Source: DAOMFB01 sp963801475
Lineage (GTDB): Bacteria > Acidobacteriota > Thermoanaerobaculia > UBA5066
Assembly: GCA_963801475.1 (NCBI GenBank)
Contig: CAWDEX010000001.1
Coordinates: forward strand, 1,612,001-1,676,000
Length of the DNA: 64,000 nucleotides
Direction: 5' to 3'
Shown here: positions 7,361-16,453 of the stretch, one piece after another
Position numbering within the stretch: the stretch's first letter is position 1
Layout of the letters: the number at the start of each line of letters is the position of its first letter
Translations under genes and position numbers: made by a program
The notes under the pieces: model-generated
Seen by the model: only the letters and a program-made list of their open reading frames with translations
Databases searched by the model: none
What the model was told of the DNA's origin: nothing

Positions 7361-10022
7361 CCAGGCCATGCACCTCTCGCCGGGAACGCGGCTGGGCCCC
7401 TACGAGCTGCTCGGCCTGCTCGGAGCCGGAGGCATGGGCGAGGTGTACCGCGCGCGGGACACGCGGCTCGGTCGTGAGGTGGCGATCAAGGTGCTGCCGG
7501 CCGCGCTCGCCTCCGACCCGGAGCGCCTCAAGCGCTTCGAGCGGGAGGCGCGATCGGCGTCAGCGCTCAATCACCCCAACATCGTCACAATCTACGACAT
7601 CGGGACGGCGGATTCCATCTCCTACATCGGGATGGAGCTGGTGAAGGGGGAGCCCCTCCGGTCGGCACTGCTGCAAGGAGCTCTGCCGGTTCGCCGGCTC
7701 CTTCAGGTCGGCACGCAGGTCGCTGAAGGCCTGGCGAAGGCCCATACGGCGGGGATCGTCCATCGAGACCTGAAACCGGAGAACGTGATGGTGACCGAGG
7801 ACGGCCTCGTCAAGATCCTGGACTTCGGCCTCGCGAAGCTGACGCAGCCGGGCCCAGGCGGCGCCGAAGCGACGCACGCGCCGACGGTATCGGGCCAGAC
7901 GGATGCGGGCGTCGTTCTGGGGACCGTCGGCTATATGTCTCCCGAGCAGGCGACCGGCGGACCCGTCGACTTCCGGTCGGACCAGTTCTCGTTCGGGTCG
8001 ATCCTCTACGAGATGGCGACGGGGCGGAGAGCCTTCCAGCGCGCCTCACCGCCGCAGACGCTGACGGCGATCATTCAGGAGGAGTCCGAGTCGATCGCGG
8101 TACAAAGTCCGGGGTTTCCGGCCTCCGTTCGCTGGATCATCGAGCGCTGTCTGGCCAAGGAGCCGCGGAATCGGTACGCCTCGACGGAGGATCTCGCCCG
8201 CGAGCTCGCGACGGTTCGAGATCATCTTTCCGAGGCCATCAGCGCGGCCGAGAGCTCTCCGGGAGGGACCGGGCGGATCCGCCGGCGACGTCGGTGGATC
8301 CCGGCGGTCATCGCCGCGGCGATTCTGCTGGCCCTCGGGATCGGTGGATGGCGTCTCCGCCAGCTCGACTACTTCTGGAAGAACCCGCTGGCCGGCGCCC
8401 GCTTCACGCGGCTGACCGACTGGGAAGGGTCCGAGGTCGACGCGGCGATCTCGAGCGACGGACAGTTCGTCGCCTTCCTTTCCGATCGGGACGGGCCCTT
8501 CGACGCCTGGGTCACCCAGGTGGGCAGCGACGTGTTCCTGAATCTCTCGCGGGGCCGGTTTCCGGACCTTTACCTCGATCGAGTGCGCAACGTCGGCTTC
8601 TCCGGCGATGAAGCGCACGTGTGGATGCGGATCACGCGCCAGGGCGGGAAGGGAGAGGACGCGTGGCTCGCGCCGACCATGGGTGGCAACGCGCGCCCGT
8701 TCCTGACGGCGGCCGTTTCGATCGCGTGGTCGCCGGATCGGGCTCACATCCTCTACCAGACGGCCGAGGACGGAGACCCGATCTTCGTGGTCGACCGTAA
8801 CGGTGGCAACGCCAGGCAGGTCTTCATCGACAAGCCGGGGATCCACAACCACTATCCGACCTGGTCCCCCGACGGACGTTTCATCTATTTCGCCCACGGA
8901 ATACCCAGCCCGTTCCACATGGACATCTGGCGAATCCCGTCGACCGGCGGCACGGCCGAGCGCCTGACGAACTACGACTCGCGGGTGGCCTACCCGTCAT
9001 TTCTCGACGAGCGGACGCTGCTCTTCACGGCGTCGCGCCCGGACGGCTCGGGCTCGGGGCTCTACGCCATGGACGTCGACCGGCGGATTCCCCACGCCGT
9101 GAGCTTCGGTCTCGAGGAGTACGTTTCCGTCGCGGCGAGCGCCGGAGGGCGGCGTCTCGCCGTGACCGTCGCGAATCCGACATCGCATCTCTGGACGGCG
9201 CCGATCTCGGAGCACGTGGTCGACGAATCGGGCGTCAGCCGCTTCTCTCTTTCCGCGATGCGCGCGGCCGCTCCACGCTTCGGGCCCGGGTACCTTCTCT
9301 TCCTGTCGTCCAAGGGAGGCGCCGACGGGCTCTGGAAGCTCAAGGACGGCTCGGACACCGAGCTCTGGAGGGGCGCCGAGGGCTCCGTGACCGCCGCGCC
9401 GGCAATCTCGCCCGATGGCACCCGGATCTGCTTCGTCGTCCGGGACGGGAAGGAGTCCCGCCTCCAGATGATGGCGGCGGACGGCGCGGGCGTTCGCCGC
9501 CTCGCCGGGTCGCTCGACGTCCGCGACGCCCCGTCCTGGTCCCCGGACGGTAAGTGGATCGCCGTCGTGGCTGCCGAGGGGAAAGAGCAGCCGCTGTACA
9601 AGATCGCCGTGGACGGCGGAGCTCCGGTGCGGCTGGTGGGCGGGATGAACTACGACCCGGTCTGGTCGCCCGATGGGAGGTTCATCGCGTATTCCGAGCA
9701 TCACGGGGGGCCGACGTACCAGCTGAAAGGGGTGACCCCGGAGAGGCAGCCATTCCCCCTGCCGGACGTCACGGTCTGGTTCGGAGGCAATCGCTATCGG
9801 TTTCTTCCGGATGGCAGGACGCTGGCCCTGATCCAGGGTCATCACCGGAACCAGGACTTCTGGTTGCTGGACCTGACGACGGGAAGGCTGCGGCAGCTCA
9901 CGAAGTTGCGTCCGGGCTTCGACATGAGGAGCTTCGACGTCTCGCCCGACGGCAAGCAGATCCTCTTCGACCGCTACCGCGAGGACTCCGACGTCGTCCT
10001 GATCGAACGGGACCGGCGGTGA
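7347..10022 (+). CDS. Transmembrane Ser/Thr protein kinase with PD40/TolB-like beta-propeller (kinase 1)
   Basis: Eukaryotic-type (PknB/Hanks) kinase of 891 residues. Residues about 18-290 form the kinase: glycine loop GAGGMGEVYRA, Lys48 in VAIK, catalytic Asp141 in IVHRDLKPEN, Asp159 in LDFGLAK, and GTVGYMSPEQA. One membrane helix (about 318-336, IPAVIAAAILLALGIGGW) follows an Arg-rich stop. The C-terminal half carries PD40 repeats (SPDGRFIYFA, SPDGTRICFV, SPDGKWIAVV, SPDGRFIAYS, SPDGKQILFD) of a propeller facing the periplasm, so the protein should convert an extracytoplasmic signal into phosphorylation. Alignment with the window's other kinases (MALSAGTRLGPY) makes the in-frame ATG at 7368 (MHLSPGTRLGPY) a serious alternative start. 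The ligand and targets are unknown. Confidence 0.93.
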   Translation: MTSQDQAMHLSPGTRLGPYELLGLLGAGGMGEVYRARDTRLGREVAIKVLPAALASDPERLKRFEREARSASALNHPNIVTIYDIGTADSISYIGMELVKGEPLRSALLQGALPVRRLLQVGTQVAEGLAKAHTAGIVHRDLKPENVMVTEDGLVKILDFGLAKLTQPGPGGAEATHAPTVSGQTDAGVVLGTVGYMSPEQATGGPVDFRSDQFSFGSILYEMATGRRAFQRASPPQTLTAIIQEESESIAVQSPGFPASVRWIIERCLAKEPRNRYASTEDLARELATVRDHLSEAISAAESSPGGTGRIRRRRRWIPAVIAAAILLALGIGGWRLRQLDYFWKNPLAGARFTRLTDWEGSEVDAAISSDGQFVAFLSDRDGPFDAWVTQVGSDVFLNLSRGRFPDLYLDRVRNVGFSGDEAHVWMRITRQGGKGEDAWLAPTMGGNARPFLTAAVSIAWSPDRAHILYQTAEDGDPIFVVDRNGGNARQVFIDKPGIHNHYPTWSPDGRFIYFAHGIPSPFHMDIWRIPSTGGTAERLTNYDSRVAYPSFLDERTLLFTASRPDGSGSGLYAMDVDRRIPHAVSFGLEEYVSVAASAGGRRLAVTVANPTSHLWTAPISEHVVDESGVSRFSLSAMRAAAPRFGPGYLLFLSSKGGADGLWKLKDGSDTELWRGAEGSVTAAPAISPDGTRICFVVRDGKESRLQMMAADGAGVRRLAGSLDVRDAPSWSPDGKWIAVVAAEGKEQPLYKIAVDGGAPVRLVGGMNYDPVWSPDGRFIAYSEHHGGPTYQLKGVTPERQPFPLPDVTVWFGGNRYRFLPDGRTLALIQGHHRNQDFWLLDLTTGRLRQLTKLRPGFDMRSFDVSPDGKQILFDRYREDSDVVLIERDRR

Positions 10023-10110
10023 GACGGGTTCGATCGTCGCCCGATCCACGGAGGCTTCCCCGGGTTCTCTACGAAGGAGACGACGTCGTCGGCTTCCGAC
10101 AGGAGAATGG

Positions 10111-11097
10111 TCAGAATTGACGGGAGAGTCCGGCGACTCCGAGAAGTGAGGCGATGTCCTCCGGAACCGGCGCCGTGATGGTCAGCCGCTCCCCGGAGAC
10201 GGGGTGGGTCAGGGAGATCCGCCACGCGTGAAGTGCCTGGCGCGGAAAGGTCCGGCAGGCTTCGCGGAGTGACTCGTCCTTCAGCCCTTTCCACCTCGCC
10301 GCGCCGTAGACGGGGTCGCCGACGATCGGATGATGGAGCGCCTTCAGGTGGACGCGGATCTGGTGCGTCCGGCCCGTGACGAGACGGCACTTCAGGAGCG
10401 CGAGGCCGGCCCCCGTGCCGGGTGATTCCGCCAGGATCTCCCAGAGCGTGGTTGACGGGCGTCCCTCGGTCTTCGACGTCGTCATCCGCTTCCGGTCCGC
10501 CGGATCGCGCAGGACGCCGAGCTCGATCTTCCCCTTGCGCACGGGGGGGCGCCCGTAGACGACCGCCAGATACTCCTTTTCGAGGGATCTCTCCTTCATC
10601 GCCTTCCCGAGCATTGCCATCGCCGCCTCGGTCTTGGCGATCACGAGGACTCCGGAGGTGTCCTTGTCGAGACGGTGAACGAGGCCGGGGCGGTCCGCGG
10701 GGCCGGCCCAATCCTTCGAGCGATGGAGGAGCGCGTTGACGAGGGTCCCGTCCCTGTGACCTACGGCGGGGTGGACGACGAGGCCGGGCGGCTTGTCGAG
10801 GACGAGGAGATGCTCGTCCTCCCAGAGGACGGACAGGGGAATGTCCTGGGCCACGATCTCGGGCTTCGGAGGAGGAGGGGGCGGCAGGACGACCGTGATC
10901 GCGTCCCCCGTCCTCACCTTGTCCGAGGGTTTCGGCGAACGTCCCGCGAGGGTGACCTGCCCGCCATGGATCCACTCCTGGATCCGCGTCCGCGTCGCCT
11001 CCGGAAGGTCGGCGAGGTGGCGGAGAAGGACGCGGTCGAGCCGCTCCCGGTCGTCGCCACGATCCGCGAGGACGATTCGCGAGGGCGGCGCCGTCAC
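10111..11097 (-). CDS. rluD: 23S rRNA pseudouridine synthase, RluD family
   Basis: Pseudouridine synthase of 328 residues that isomerises uridines in large-subunit rRNA. An N-terminal S4 RNA-binding domain (LDRVLLRHLADLPEATRTRIQ region, G-GQVTLAG) precedes the RluA/RluD catalytic domain with GLVHRLDKDTSG, whose HRLD Asp is the nucleophile, and TGRTHQIRVHL. It starts with a GTG at 11097 whose last two bases are the first two of the lgt stop codon (GTGA overlap), giving translational coupling as the last gene of ileS-lspA-lgt-rluD. RluD-type targeting of helix 69 is the best family guess; related RluA/RluC specificities cannot be excluded. Confidence 0.93.
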   Translation of the reverse strand: MTAPPSRIVLADRGDDRERLDRVLLRHLADLPEATRTRIQEWIHGGQVTLAGRSPKPSDKVRTGDAITVVLPPPPPPKPEIVAQDIPLSVLWEDEHLLVLDKPPGLVVHPAVGHRDGTLVNALLHRSKDWAGPADRPGLVHRLDKDTSGVLVIAKTEAAMAMLGKAMKERSLEKEYLAVVYGRPPVRKGKIELGVLRDPADRKRMTTSKTEGRPSTTLWEILAESPGTGAGLALLKCRLVTGRTHQIRVHLKALHHPIVGDPVYGAARWKGLKDESLREACRTFPRQALHAWRISLTHPVSGERLTITAPVPEDIASLLGVAGLSRQF

Positions 11098-11876
11098 GCG
11101 GAGGCGTCCGCCGGCCTCTTCCGGTTCCACCACGCGATGCCGAACGCGGCGGCGAGGCCGGCGAGGGCGATCAGCTGGGACGTCGACACGGCGCCGCCCA
11201 GCACCGATCCGCGCGGATCGCCGCGGAAGAACTCGAGCGTCCCCCGGAGGACGGCGTAGGCGCCGAGATACCAGGCGAAGGTCTGGCCTTTCCAACGGCG
11301 CTTCTCGAACGCCAGGAGGAGCGCCATGATCCCCAGGTTCCCGATCGACTCGTAAAGCTGGGTCGGGTGGAGCGGCAGGTTGAGGGGGACGCCGACGTTC
11401 CGCTCGGCGGCCGGGTCGGTGAAGGTGACGGCCCAGGGATAGGAGCACTCCCGTCCCCAGCAGCATCCCGCGAGAAAGCACCCGATCCGCCCGATGGCGT
11501 GGCCGAGCGCGACGGCGGGCGCCGCCATGTCGGCGAAGGTCCAGAAGCCGATGTGGCGCTTCCGGAGGAGGATCGCGAGGGCGAGGACCGCCCCGATCAG
11601 GCCGCCGTAGAAGACCCCTCCCGAGCGGAGGAACTCCACGAAGGCCTCGCGGGAAGCCAGGTAGCGGGGCCCCTCGACGACGAGCAGGAGGATCTTCGCG
11701 CCGAGGAGGCCCGAGAGGAGGAGCCAGATCGCCACGTCGGCCGCGTCGTCGGGGCGGACGCCGAAGGACGGCGCCCGGCGCCGGAGAAGCCAAATGGACG
11801 CCAGGAACGCGCACGCGAGCGCAACCCCGTACGACGGGATCGCGAACGAGCCGATGCGGATCAGTTCGGGGTGCAT
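11094..11876 (-). CDS. lgt: Prolipoprotein diacylglyceryl transferase
   Basis: Inner-membrane enzyme (260 residues, about seven membrane segments) that transfers diacylglycerol from phosphatidylglycerol to the lipobox Cys of prolipoproteins, the first step of lipoprotein maturation. Family motifs are visible: IPSYGVALA near the N-terminus, GGVFYGGLIGA, and the signature HAIGRIGCFLAGCCWG with its essential Arg and Gly residues, followed by HPTQLYES. It lies 10 nt after lspA, which encodes the signal peptidase acting on the product of Lgt, and overlaps rluD. Several lipoproteins in this window (LptE, Pal, CpoB, the ABC binding protein) are plausible substrates. Confidence 0.96.
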   Translation of the reverse strand: MHPELIRIGSFAIPSYGVALACAFLASIWLLRRRAPSFGVRPDDAADVAIWLLLSGLLGAKILLLVVEGPRYLASREAFVEFLRSGGVFYGGLIGAVLALAILLRKRHIGFWTFADMAAPAVALGHAIGRIGCFLAGCCWGRECSYPWAVTFTDPAAERNVGVPLNLPLHPTQLYESIGNLGIMALLLAFEKRRWKGQTFAWYLGAYAVLRGTLEFFRGDPRGSVLGGAVSTSQLIALAGLAAAFGIAWWNRKRPADASA

Positions 11877-11886
11877 CGGACGGCCG

Positions 11887-12441
11887 TCAGGCCGGGGCCT
11901 TTCCCGCGGTCGAGGAGGGCCCCGATCCGGGCCGCCGCCAGATGTCCCACGCGAGGAGGAAGACGCCGGCGGTGATGGCGCTGTCGGCCACGTTGAACGA
12001 CGGCCACTCGTGGGCGCCGACGTAGAAGCGGAGGAAGTCCGTCACCGAGTCGAACCGGATCCGGTCGATCAGATTGCCGACGGCGCCCCCCGAGATGAAG
12101 GCGAGGGCGGTCTGGAGAACGGCGTCCCGGGCGGGCGAACGCCACGCGTAGAAGACGACGCCGCAGAATACGACGAGGGCGACGCCGGTCAGGAGAAGGG
12201 TCCGGCCGGAGGAGGCCTGGCCGGCGAGGATTCCGAAGGCCGCGCCGGTGTTCCGGACGTGCGTCAGGTCGAAGAAGCCCGGGATCACGCCGACCGTCGC
12301 GTGGAGCGGGATCCGGGCGGCCACGGCGGCCTTCGTGATCTGGTCGAGGACGATGACGCCGATCGCCACCGAGAGGTAGGCGAGGCGAAGGCGGAGCGAT
12401 CCGTCCGCCGGCTGGCTCACGGCGTCGATTCTACGGGTCAC
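11887..12441 (-). CDS. lspA: Lipoprotein signal peptidase (signal peptidase II)
   Basis: Inner-membrane aspartyl protease (184 residues, four membrane segments) that cleaves signal peptides of diacylated prolipoproteins. The two catalytic Asp motifs are present: GNLIDRI and FNVADSAI; the upstream RNTGAAFGIL is also characteristic. Translation starts at a GTG at 12441 that overlaps the ileS stop by four bases. The longer frame upstream is just the shadow of ileS. The ileS-lspA pairing is conserved in many bacteria, and here lgt follows directly, so both lipoprotein-processing enzymes are co-expressed. Confidence 0.95.
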   Translation of the reverse strand: MTRRIDAVSQPADGSLRLRLAYLSVAIGVIVLDQITKAAVAARIPLHATVGVIPGFFDLTHVRNTGAAFGILAGQASSGRTLLLTGVALVVFCGVVFYAWRSPARDAVLQTALAFISGGAVGNLIDRIRFDSVTDFLRFYVGAHEWPSFNVADSAITAGVFLLAWDIWRRPGSGPSSTAGKAPA

Positions 12442-15425
12442 GCCGGCGCCACGGCCCCGTCCACGACGCTCCGGCAGCGGCGGCAGAGCCCCTCGGGCCC
12501 CGTGTCGCGGCGCGTCTGCCAGCAGCGGGGACACTTCACCCCGGGAGCCGGGCTGACGTCGAGGGAGGTGCCGCCGAAAACGTCCACCCGGAGGGCGGAT
12601 TCGGAGCACGGGCCCAGCGAGACCTCAGGAGTGCCGAAGACGTCCGCGAGAGCCCCGGCCGCGAGTCCGAGACTCCCGATCGCCGCCGCCAGCTCCGGAC
12701 CGGCGTCGATCCGGACGAGGGCCTGCGAGGCGGTCCCGACCTGCCCCTCCCTCCGCAGAGGCTCGAGCTGGGCGAGGAAGCTCGCCCGGAGGGCGAGAAG
12801 GCCTTCCCAGAGCGTCCGGTCGGCGGAAGAGAGCGCCGGAAGCCGGACGTCGCTCCAGCTCCGGAGGAAGAGGGCCGCGGGGTCGGACGCGCGCCCGGGG
12901 ATCGACTCCCAGATCTCCTCCGCGGTGAAGGGACAGACGGGCGAGAGCGCGGTGGCGATCGTCTCGACGAGCCGCCACGCGGCGGTCTGGGCCGAACGGC
13001 GGACCGGGTCGGCGGGCGCGAGGACGTAGAAAGCGTCCTTCCGGACGTCGCACCAGAATGCCGACAGGTCGGTCGTCACGAGGTCGAGAAGCCGCCGGAC
13101 CACGGTGTGAAATTCGTAGCGCTCGTAGGCGCTCCGGGCCTCCTCGACGAGGCGGGCCCCGCGGTCGAGGATGTAGCGCTCGAGCGGCTCGAGACGGCCG
13201 TCGGGAACGGCGTCGCGCGCCGGTTCGAAGTCGAAGAGATTCCCGAGGAGAAAGCGCGCCGTGTTCCGGAGCTTCCGGTACGCCTCCGCCGTCCGGGCGA
13301 GAATCTCCTCGTCGAGCGGGTCGTCGTTCGTGTAGTCGAGAGAGGCGACCCAGAGGCGGAGGACGTCGGCGCCGTGCCTCGCGATGACGTCCTGCGGGGC
13401 CACGACGTTGCCGAGAGATTTCGACATCTTCCGCCCGTGGCCGTCCACGACGAACCCGTGCGTGACGACGACGTCGTACGGGGCCTTGCCATACAGGGCG
13501 ATCGAGGTCAGGAGGGAGGACTGGAACCACCCCCGGTGCTGGTCGTGGCCCTCGAGATAAATGACGGGGGCGTGCGCGGCCTCGGGGTCGGGCGTCCGGT
13601 CCGCGTAGGCCCCCGAGCGGAGGACGGCGGCGTGCGAGACGCCCGAGTCGAACCAGACGTCGAGGATGTCCTTCAGCTTCTCGAACGACGTCCCCCCGCA
13701 GAGGGAGCACGACGACGAGCCGCTCAGGAAGCAGGACGGAGGAAACGCATCGTCGTACCACGCATCCGCCCCGTGCTCGCGGAAGACCGTGTAGACCCTT
13801 TCGAAGAAGTCTCTCCTCGAACGATCCTCATCCCCGGTCAGCTCGCCGGAGGCGCGAGGGAAATGCGAGATCACGCCTCTCTCCGCGCACGTCCGGCACT
13901 TCAGGAACGTGAGGGGAGAGCCCCACCGGCGCTGCCGCGAGATCGTCCATTCGAGCCGGTTCTCGACCATCGCGCCGATCCGGTTCTCGCCGAACGCCGG
14001 GATCCACGCGACGCGGTCGCGGATCTCGGCGAGCGCCGTCTCCTTGAGCGCCCCGAGGTCGATGAACCACTGGTGGGTCGCCCGGAAGACGACGGGTCTC
14101 TTGCAGCGCCAGCAGTGCGGGTAGGAGTGGCTGACGTCGGAGCGGCCGAGGAGGCGGGCGCCGGAGGGGTCCCCCTCGGCGAGCGCCTCGAGGACGGCCC
14201 GATTCGCGTCCTCGTCGGCGCTCCGGGCCGAGACGACCCGCTTGCCGCGGAGGTCCTCAGGGGCGTGAAGGTCGTAGCGGCCGGCCTCGTCGACGGGACA
14301 GAGGGCGGGATCGTCGACGGAGAAGCCGCTCCGGCGGACGACGTCGTAGTCCTCGCGCCCGTGCCCCGGCGCCGTGTGGACGAGCCCGGTCCCGTCGGTC
14401 GTCGAGACGTGGTCTCCGAGGAGGAAGCCGAAGCTCGTCCCGTCGAGGTCGAAGGGGCGCCTGTACCGGAGCCTTCCTGCGAGGGCGGAGCCCGGTCGAC
14501 GGGACGAGTCGTCAGGCGCGACGGAAGTCGCCGGCCATCCCAGCGCCTGCACGACCGCCGGTACGAGCGGCTCCGCGATGAGGAACCACTCGTCCGGGTC
14601 GCTCCCCGGCGCCGTCCGATGGACGAGAACGTACGGGATGTCCGGTCCGAGCGCGATGGCGCGATTCGCCGGCAGGGTCCACGGCGTCGTCGTCCAGATG
14701 ACCGCATACACCCTCGACGGACGGCCGGCGAAGCCGGCCGATGGCCAGACCGTCTTCGCCGATTCGAGGTCGATCGGGAAGGCGACGTAGATCGACGGGT
14801 CCGTCTTGTCGGCGTACTCGACCTCCGCCTCGGCGAGCGCGGTCCCGCAGTTGACACACCAGAGGACGGGCTTGAACCCGAACGTCACGAGCCCCTTCGA
14901 GACGAAGACGCCGAAGGCGCGGGCGATCTCCGCCTGGTAGGCGAAGTCCATCGTCTCGTAGGGCCGGTCCCACGAGCCGAGGATGCCGAGCCGCAAGAAG
15001 TCCGCCCGCTGGTTCGCGATCCACTTCTCGGCGAAGGAGCGACAGGCGCGACGAAGCGCGACATCCGAGACGCCGGCTTCCCGCTTCCCGAGCTCCTTGA
15101 GCATGTTGAGCTCGATCGGAAGGCCGTGACAGTCCCACCCGGGAAGGTACGGGGCGTCGTACCCGGCGAGCGTCCGGGAGCGGACCACGAGGTCCTTGAG
15201 GGTCTTGTTCATGGCATGCCCGAGGTGGATCCTCCCGTTCGCGTACGGCGGGCCGTCGTGGAGGAGGAAGGCGGGTTTCCCGGCGCCGGCCTTCCGGAGG
15301 CGCTCGTAGAGGCCCTCGTCCACCCACCGCTTCAGGCGCGCGGGCTCCCGCTTCGGGAGGTCTCCCTTCATCGGGAACTCCGTCTTCGGGAGGAGGAGGG
15401 TGGATTTCCAGTCGCGCTCGCCCAT
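12438..15425 (-). CDS. ileS: Isoleucyl-tRNA synthetase
   Basis: Class I aminoacyl-tRNA synthetase that charges tRNA-Ile; about 995 residues, slightly longer than the E. coli enzyme. It has the HIGH box as HLGH (about residues 67-70, in NGRIHLGHAMNK), the ATP-binding KMSKSLGN (about residue 666), a CP1 editing domain between them and a C-terminal zinc ribbon (CPRCWQ...CRRC) found in bacterial-type IleRS. The start at 15425 (MGERDWKSTLLLPKT) matches family N-termini; an ATG 33 nt upstream is possible. It heads the ileS-lspA-lgt-rluD operon, divergent from an oxidoreductase. Confidence 0.96.
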   Translation of the reverse strand: MGERDWKSTLLLPKTEFPMKGDLPKREPARLKRWVDEGLYERLRKAGAGKPAFLLHDGPPYANGRIHLGHAMNKTLKDLVVRSRTLAGYDAPYLPGWDCHGLPIELNMLKELGKREAGVSDVALRRACRSFAEKWIANQRADFLRLGILGSWDRPYETMDFAYQAEIARAFGVFVSKGLVTFGFKPVLWCVNCGTALAEAEVEYADKTDPSIYVAFPIDLESAKTVWPSAGFAGRPSRVYAVIWTTTPWTLPANRAIALGPDIPYVLVHRTAPGSDPDEWFLIAEPLVPAVVQALGWPATSVAPDDSSRRPGSALAGRLRYRRPFDLDGTSFGFLLGDHVSTTDGTGLVHTAPGHGREDYDVVRRSGFSVDDPALCPVDEAGRYDLHAPEDLRGKRVVSARSADEDANRAVLEALAEGDPSGARLLGRSDVSHSYPHCWRCKRPVVFRATHQWFIDLGALKETALAEIRDRVAWIPAFGENRIGAMVENRLEWTISRQRRWGSPLTFLKCRTCAERGVISHFPRASGELTGDEDRSRRDFFERVYTVFREHGADAWYDDAFPPSCFLSGSSSCSLCGGTSFEKLKDILDVWFDSGVSHAAVLRSGAYADRTPDPEAAHAPVIYLEGHDQHRGWFQSSLLTSIALYGKAPYDVVVTHGFVVDGHGRKMSKSLGNVVAPQDVIARHGADVLRLWVASLDYTNDDPLDEEILARTAEAYRKLRNTARFLLGNLFDFEPARDAVPDGRLEPLERYILDRGARLVEEARSAYERYEFHTVVRRLLDLVTTDLSAFWCDVRKDAFYVLAPADPVRRSAQTAAWRLVETIATALSPVCPFTAEEIWESIPGRASDPAALFLRSWSDVRLPALSSADRTLWEGLLALRASFLAQLEPLRREGQVGTASQALVRIDAGPELAAAIGSLGLAAGALADVFGTPEVSLGPCSESALRVDVFGGTSLDVSPAPGVKCPRCWQTRRDTGPEGLCRRCRSVVDGAVAPA

Positions 15426-15487
15426 CGAACTCTGGAAGGTAACCCGCGGCGACGCCACGGGGCAAGGGGAAGCGCCGCGACGCCATG

Positions 15488-15493
15488 TACACT
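15488..15493 (+). promoter_or_regulatory. -10 element TACACT for the Gfo/Idh/MocA gene
   Basis: TACACT ends 9 nt before the ATG at 15503, with no Shine-Dalgarno between. Its position argues against the ATG at 15485, which would place the -10 inside the gene. Confidence 0.55.
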
Positions 15494-15502
15494 CCGCCGT
15501 CG

Positions 15503-16453
15503 ATGGGCGGCGAGCGGATCCGGACGGGAGTCGTCGGGTGCGGCTACCTCGGCCGCCACCACGCCCGGATCCTCACCGCGATCCCCGGGTCGGAGCCGGT
15601 CGGCTTCGTCGAGCCCGACGACGCGAAGGCGGCCGGCATCGAGGCCGCCCACGGCGCGCAGGGGATGGTCCGGCGCGACTCGATCCGCGAGCTCCTCGAC
15701 GCCGGGGCGACCGCCGTGGTCGTCGCCTCACCGACCGTCTCCCACGCAGACGTCGCGGAGGAGCTCCTCGCGGGGGGCGCCGATGTGATGGTCGAGAAGC
15801 CGGTCACGGCCACGCTCGCCGAGGCCGACCGGCTGGTCGCTCTCGCCCGGGCGAAGGGCCGCGTCCTGCAGGTGGGGCACATCGAGCGCTTCAACCCGGC
15901 GGTGGCGGCCGTCCGGCCGCTGGTGACGGACGTGAAGTTCATCGAGGCCGACCGGCTCGGCGTCTTCGTGGCCCGGGCCCTCGACGTCGACGTCGTCCTC
16001 GACCTCCTCGTCCACGACCTCGACATCGCCCTCGATCTCGTGGGACGGCCCGTCCGGGAGATCCGGGCCGTCGGCGTGCCGATCCTGACGGAGAAGATCG
16101 ACATCGCGTCCGTGCGCCTCTCCTTCGAGGGGGGATGCGTTGCGAACCTGACGGCCTCGCGCGTCTCGGCCGACCGGACGCGGAAGTTCCGGTTCTTCCA
16201 GCCCGACTGGTACTTCTCCATCGACACGCAGAACCGCGACGTGACGGCCTTCCGGCTCGACCGGATGACGGGCCCGCCGCGCATCGTGGAGTGGCCCGTC
16301 GTCGTCACGCCGGCCGACCCGCTGACGAGCGAGGACACGGCGTTCCTGAAAGCCTGCCGCGAGCGGTCGGTACCCGAGGTGACGGGAGAGTCGGGGCGCG
16401 CGGCGCTGAAGCTGGCACTCGACATCCTCGAAGAGATCGGCCGGAACCGATGA
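15503..16453 (+). CDS. Gfo/Idh/MocA-family NAD(P)-dependent oxidoreductase
   Basis: Dehydrogenase of 316 residues with an N-terminal Rossmann domain (TGVVGCGYLGRHHARIL) and the family signature EKPVTATLAEAD containing the conserved Lys of EKP; the C-terminal alpha/beta domain carries HDLDIALDLVG. Members oxidise or reduce sugars, sugar nucleotides or inositols, and the substrate here is not predictable. The start at 15503 (MGGERIRTGVVG) is preferred over 15485 because a -10 hexamer lies between the two. It heads a tightly coupled set with mtnP (4-nt overlap) and a PfkB kinase, then ribH and nusB. Confidence 0.88.
   Translation: MGGERIRTGVVGCGYLGRHHARILTAIPGSEPVGFVEPDDAKAAGIEAAHGAQGMVRRDSIRELLDAGATAVVVASPTVSHADVAEELLAGGADVMVEKPVTATLAEADRLVALARAKGRVLQVGHIERFNPAVAAVRPLVTDVKFIEADRLGVFVARALDVDVVLDLLVHDLDIALDLVGRPVREIRAVGVPILTEKIDIASVRLSFEGGCVANLTASRVSADRTRKFRFFQPDWYFSIDTQNRDVTAFRLDRMTGPPRIVEWPVVVTPADPLTSEDTAFLKACRERSVPEVTGESGRAALKLALDILEEIGRNR

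Noticed and set aside
10023..10110. Possible tRNA T-loop-like GGTTCGATC and small inverted repeats between kinase 1 and rluD
   Set aside because: No acceptor, D or anticodon arms can be folded, and the inverted repeats are only 5-6 bp.
13107..15788. 893-codon open frame opposite ileS
   Set aside because: It is the antisense of a certain gene, Arg/Gly/Pro/Asp-rich without any domain, and arises from high GC at third positions.
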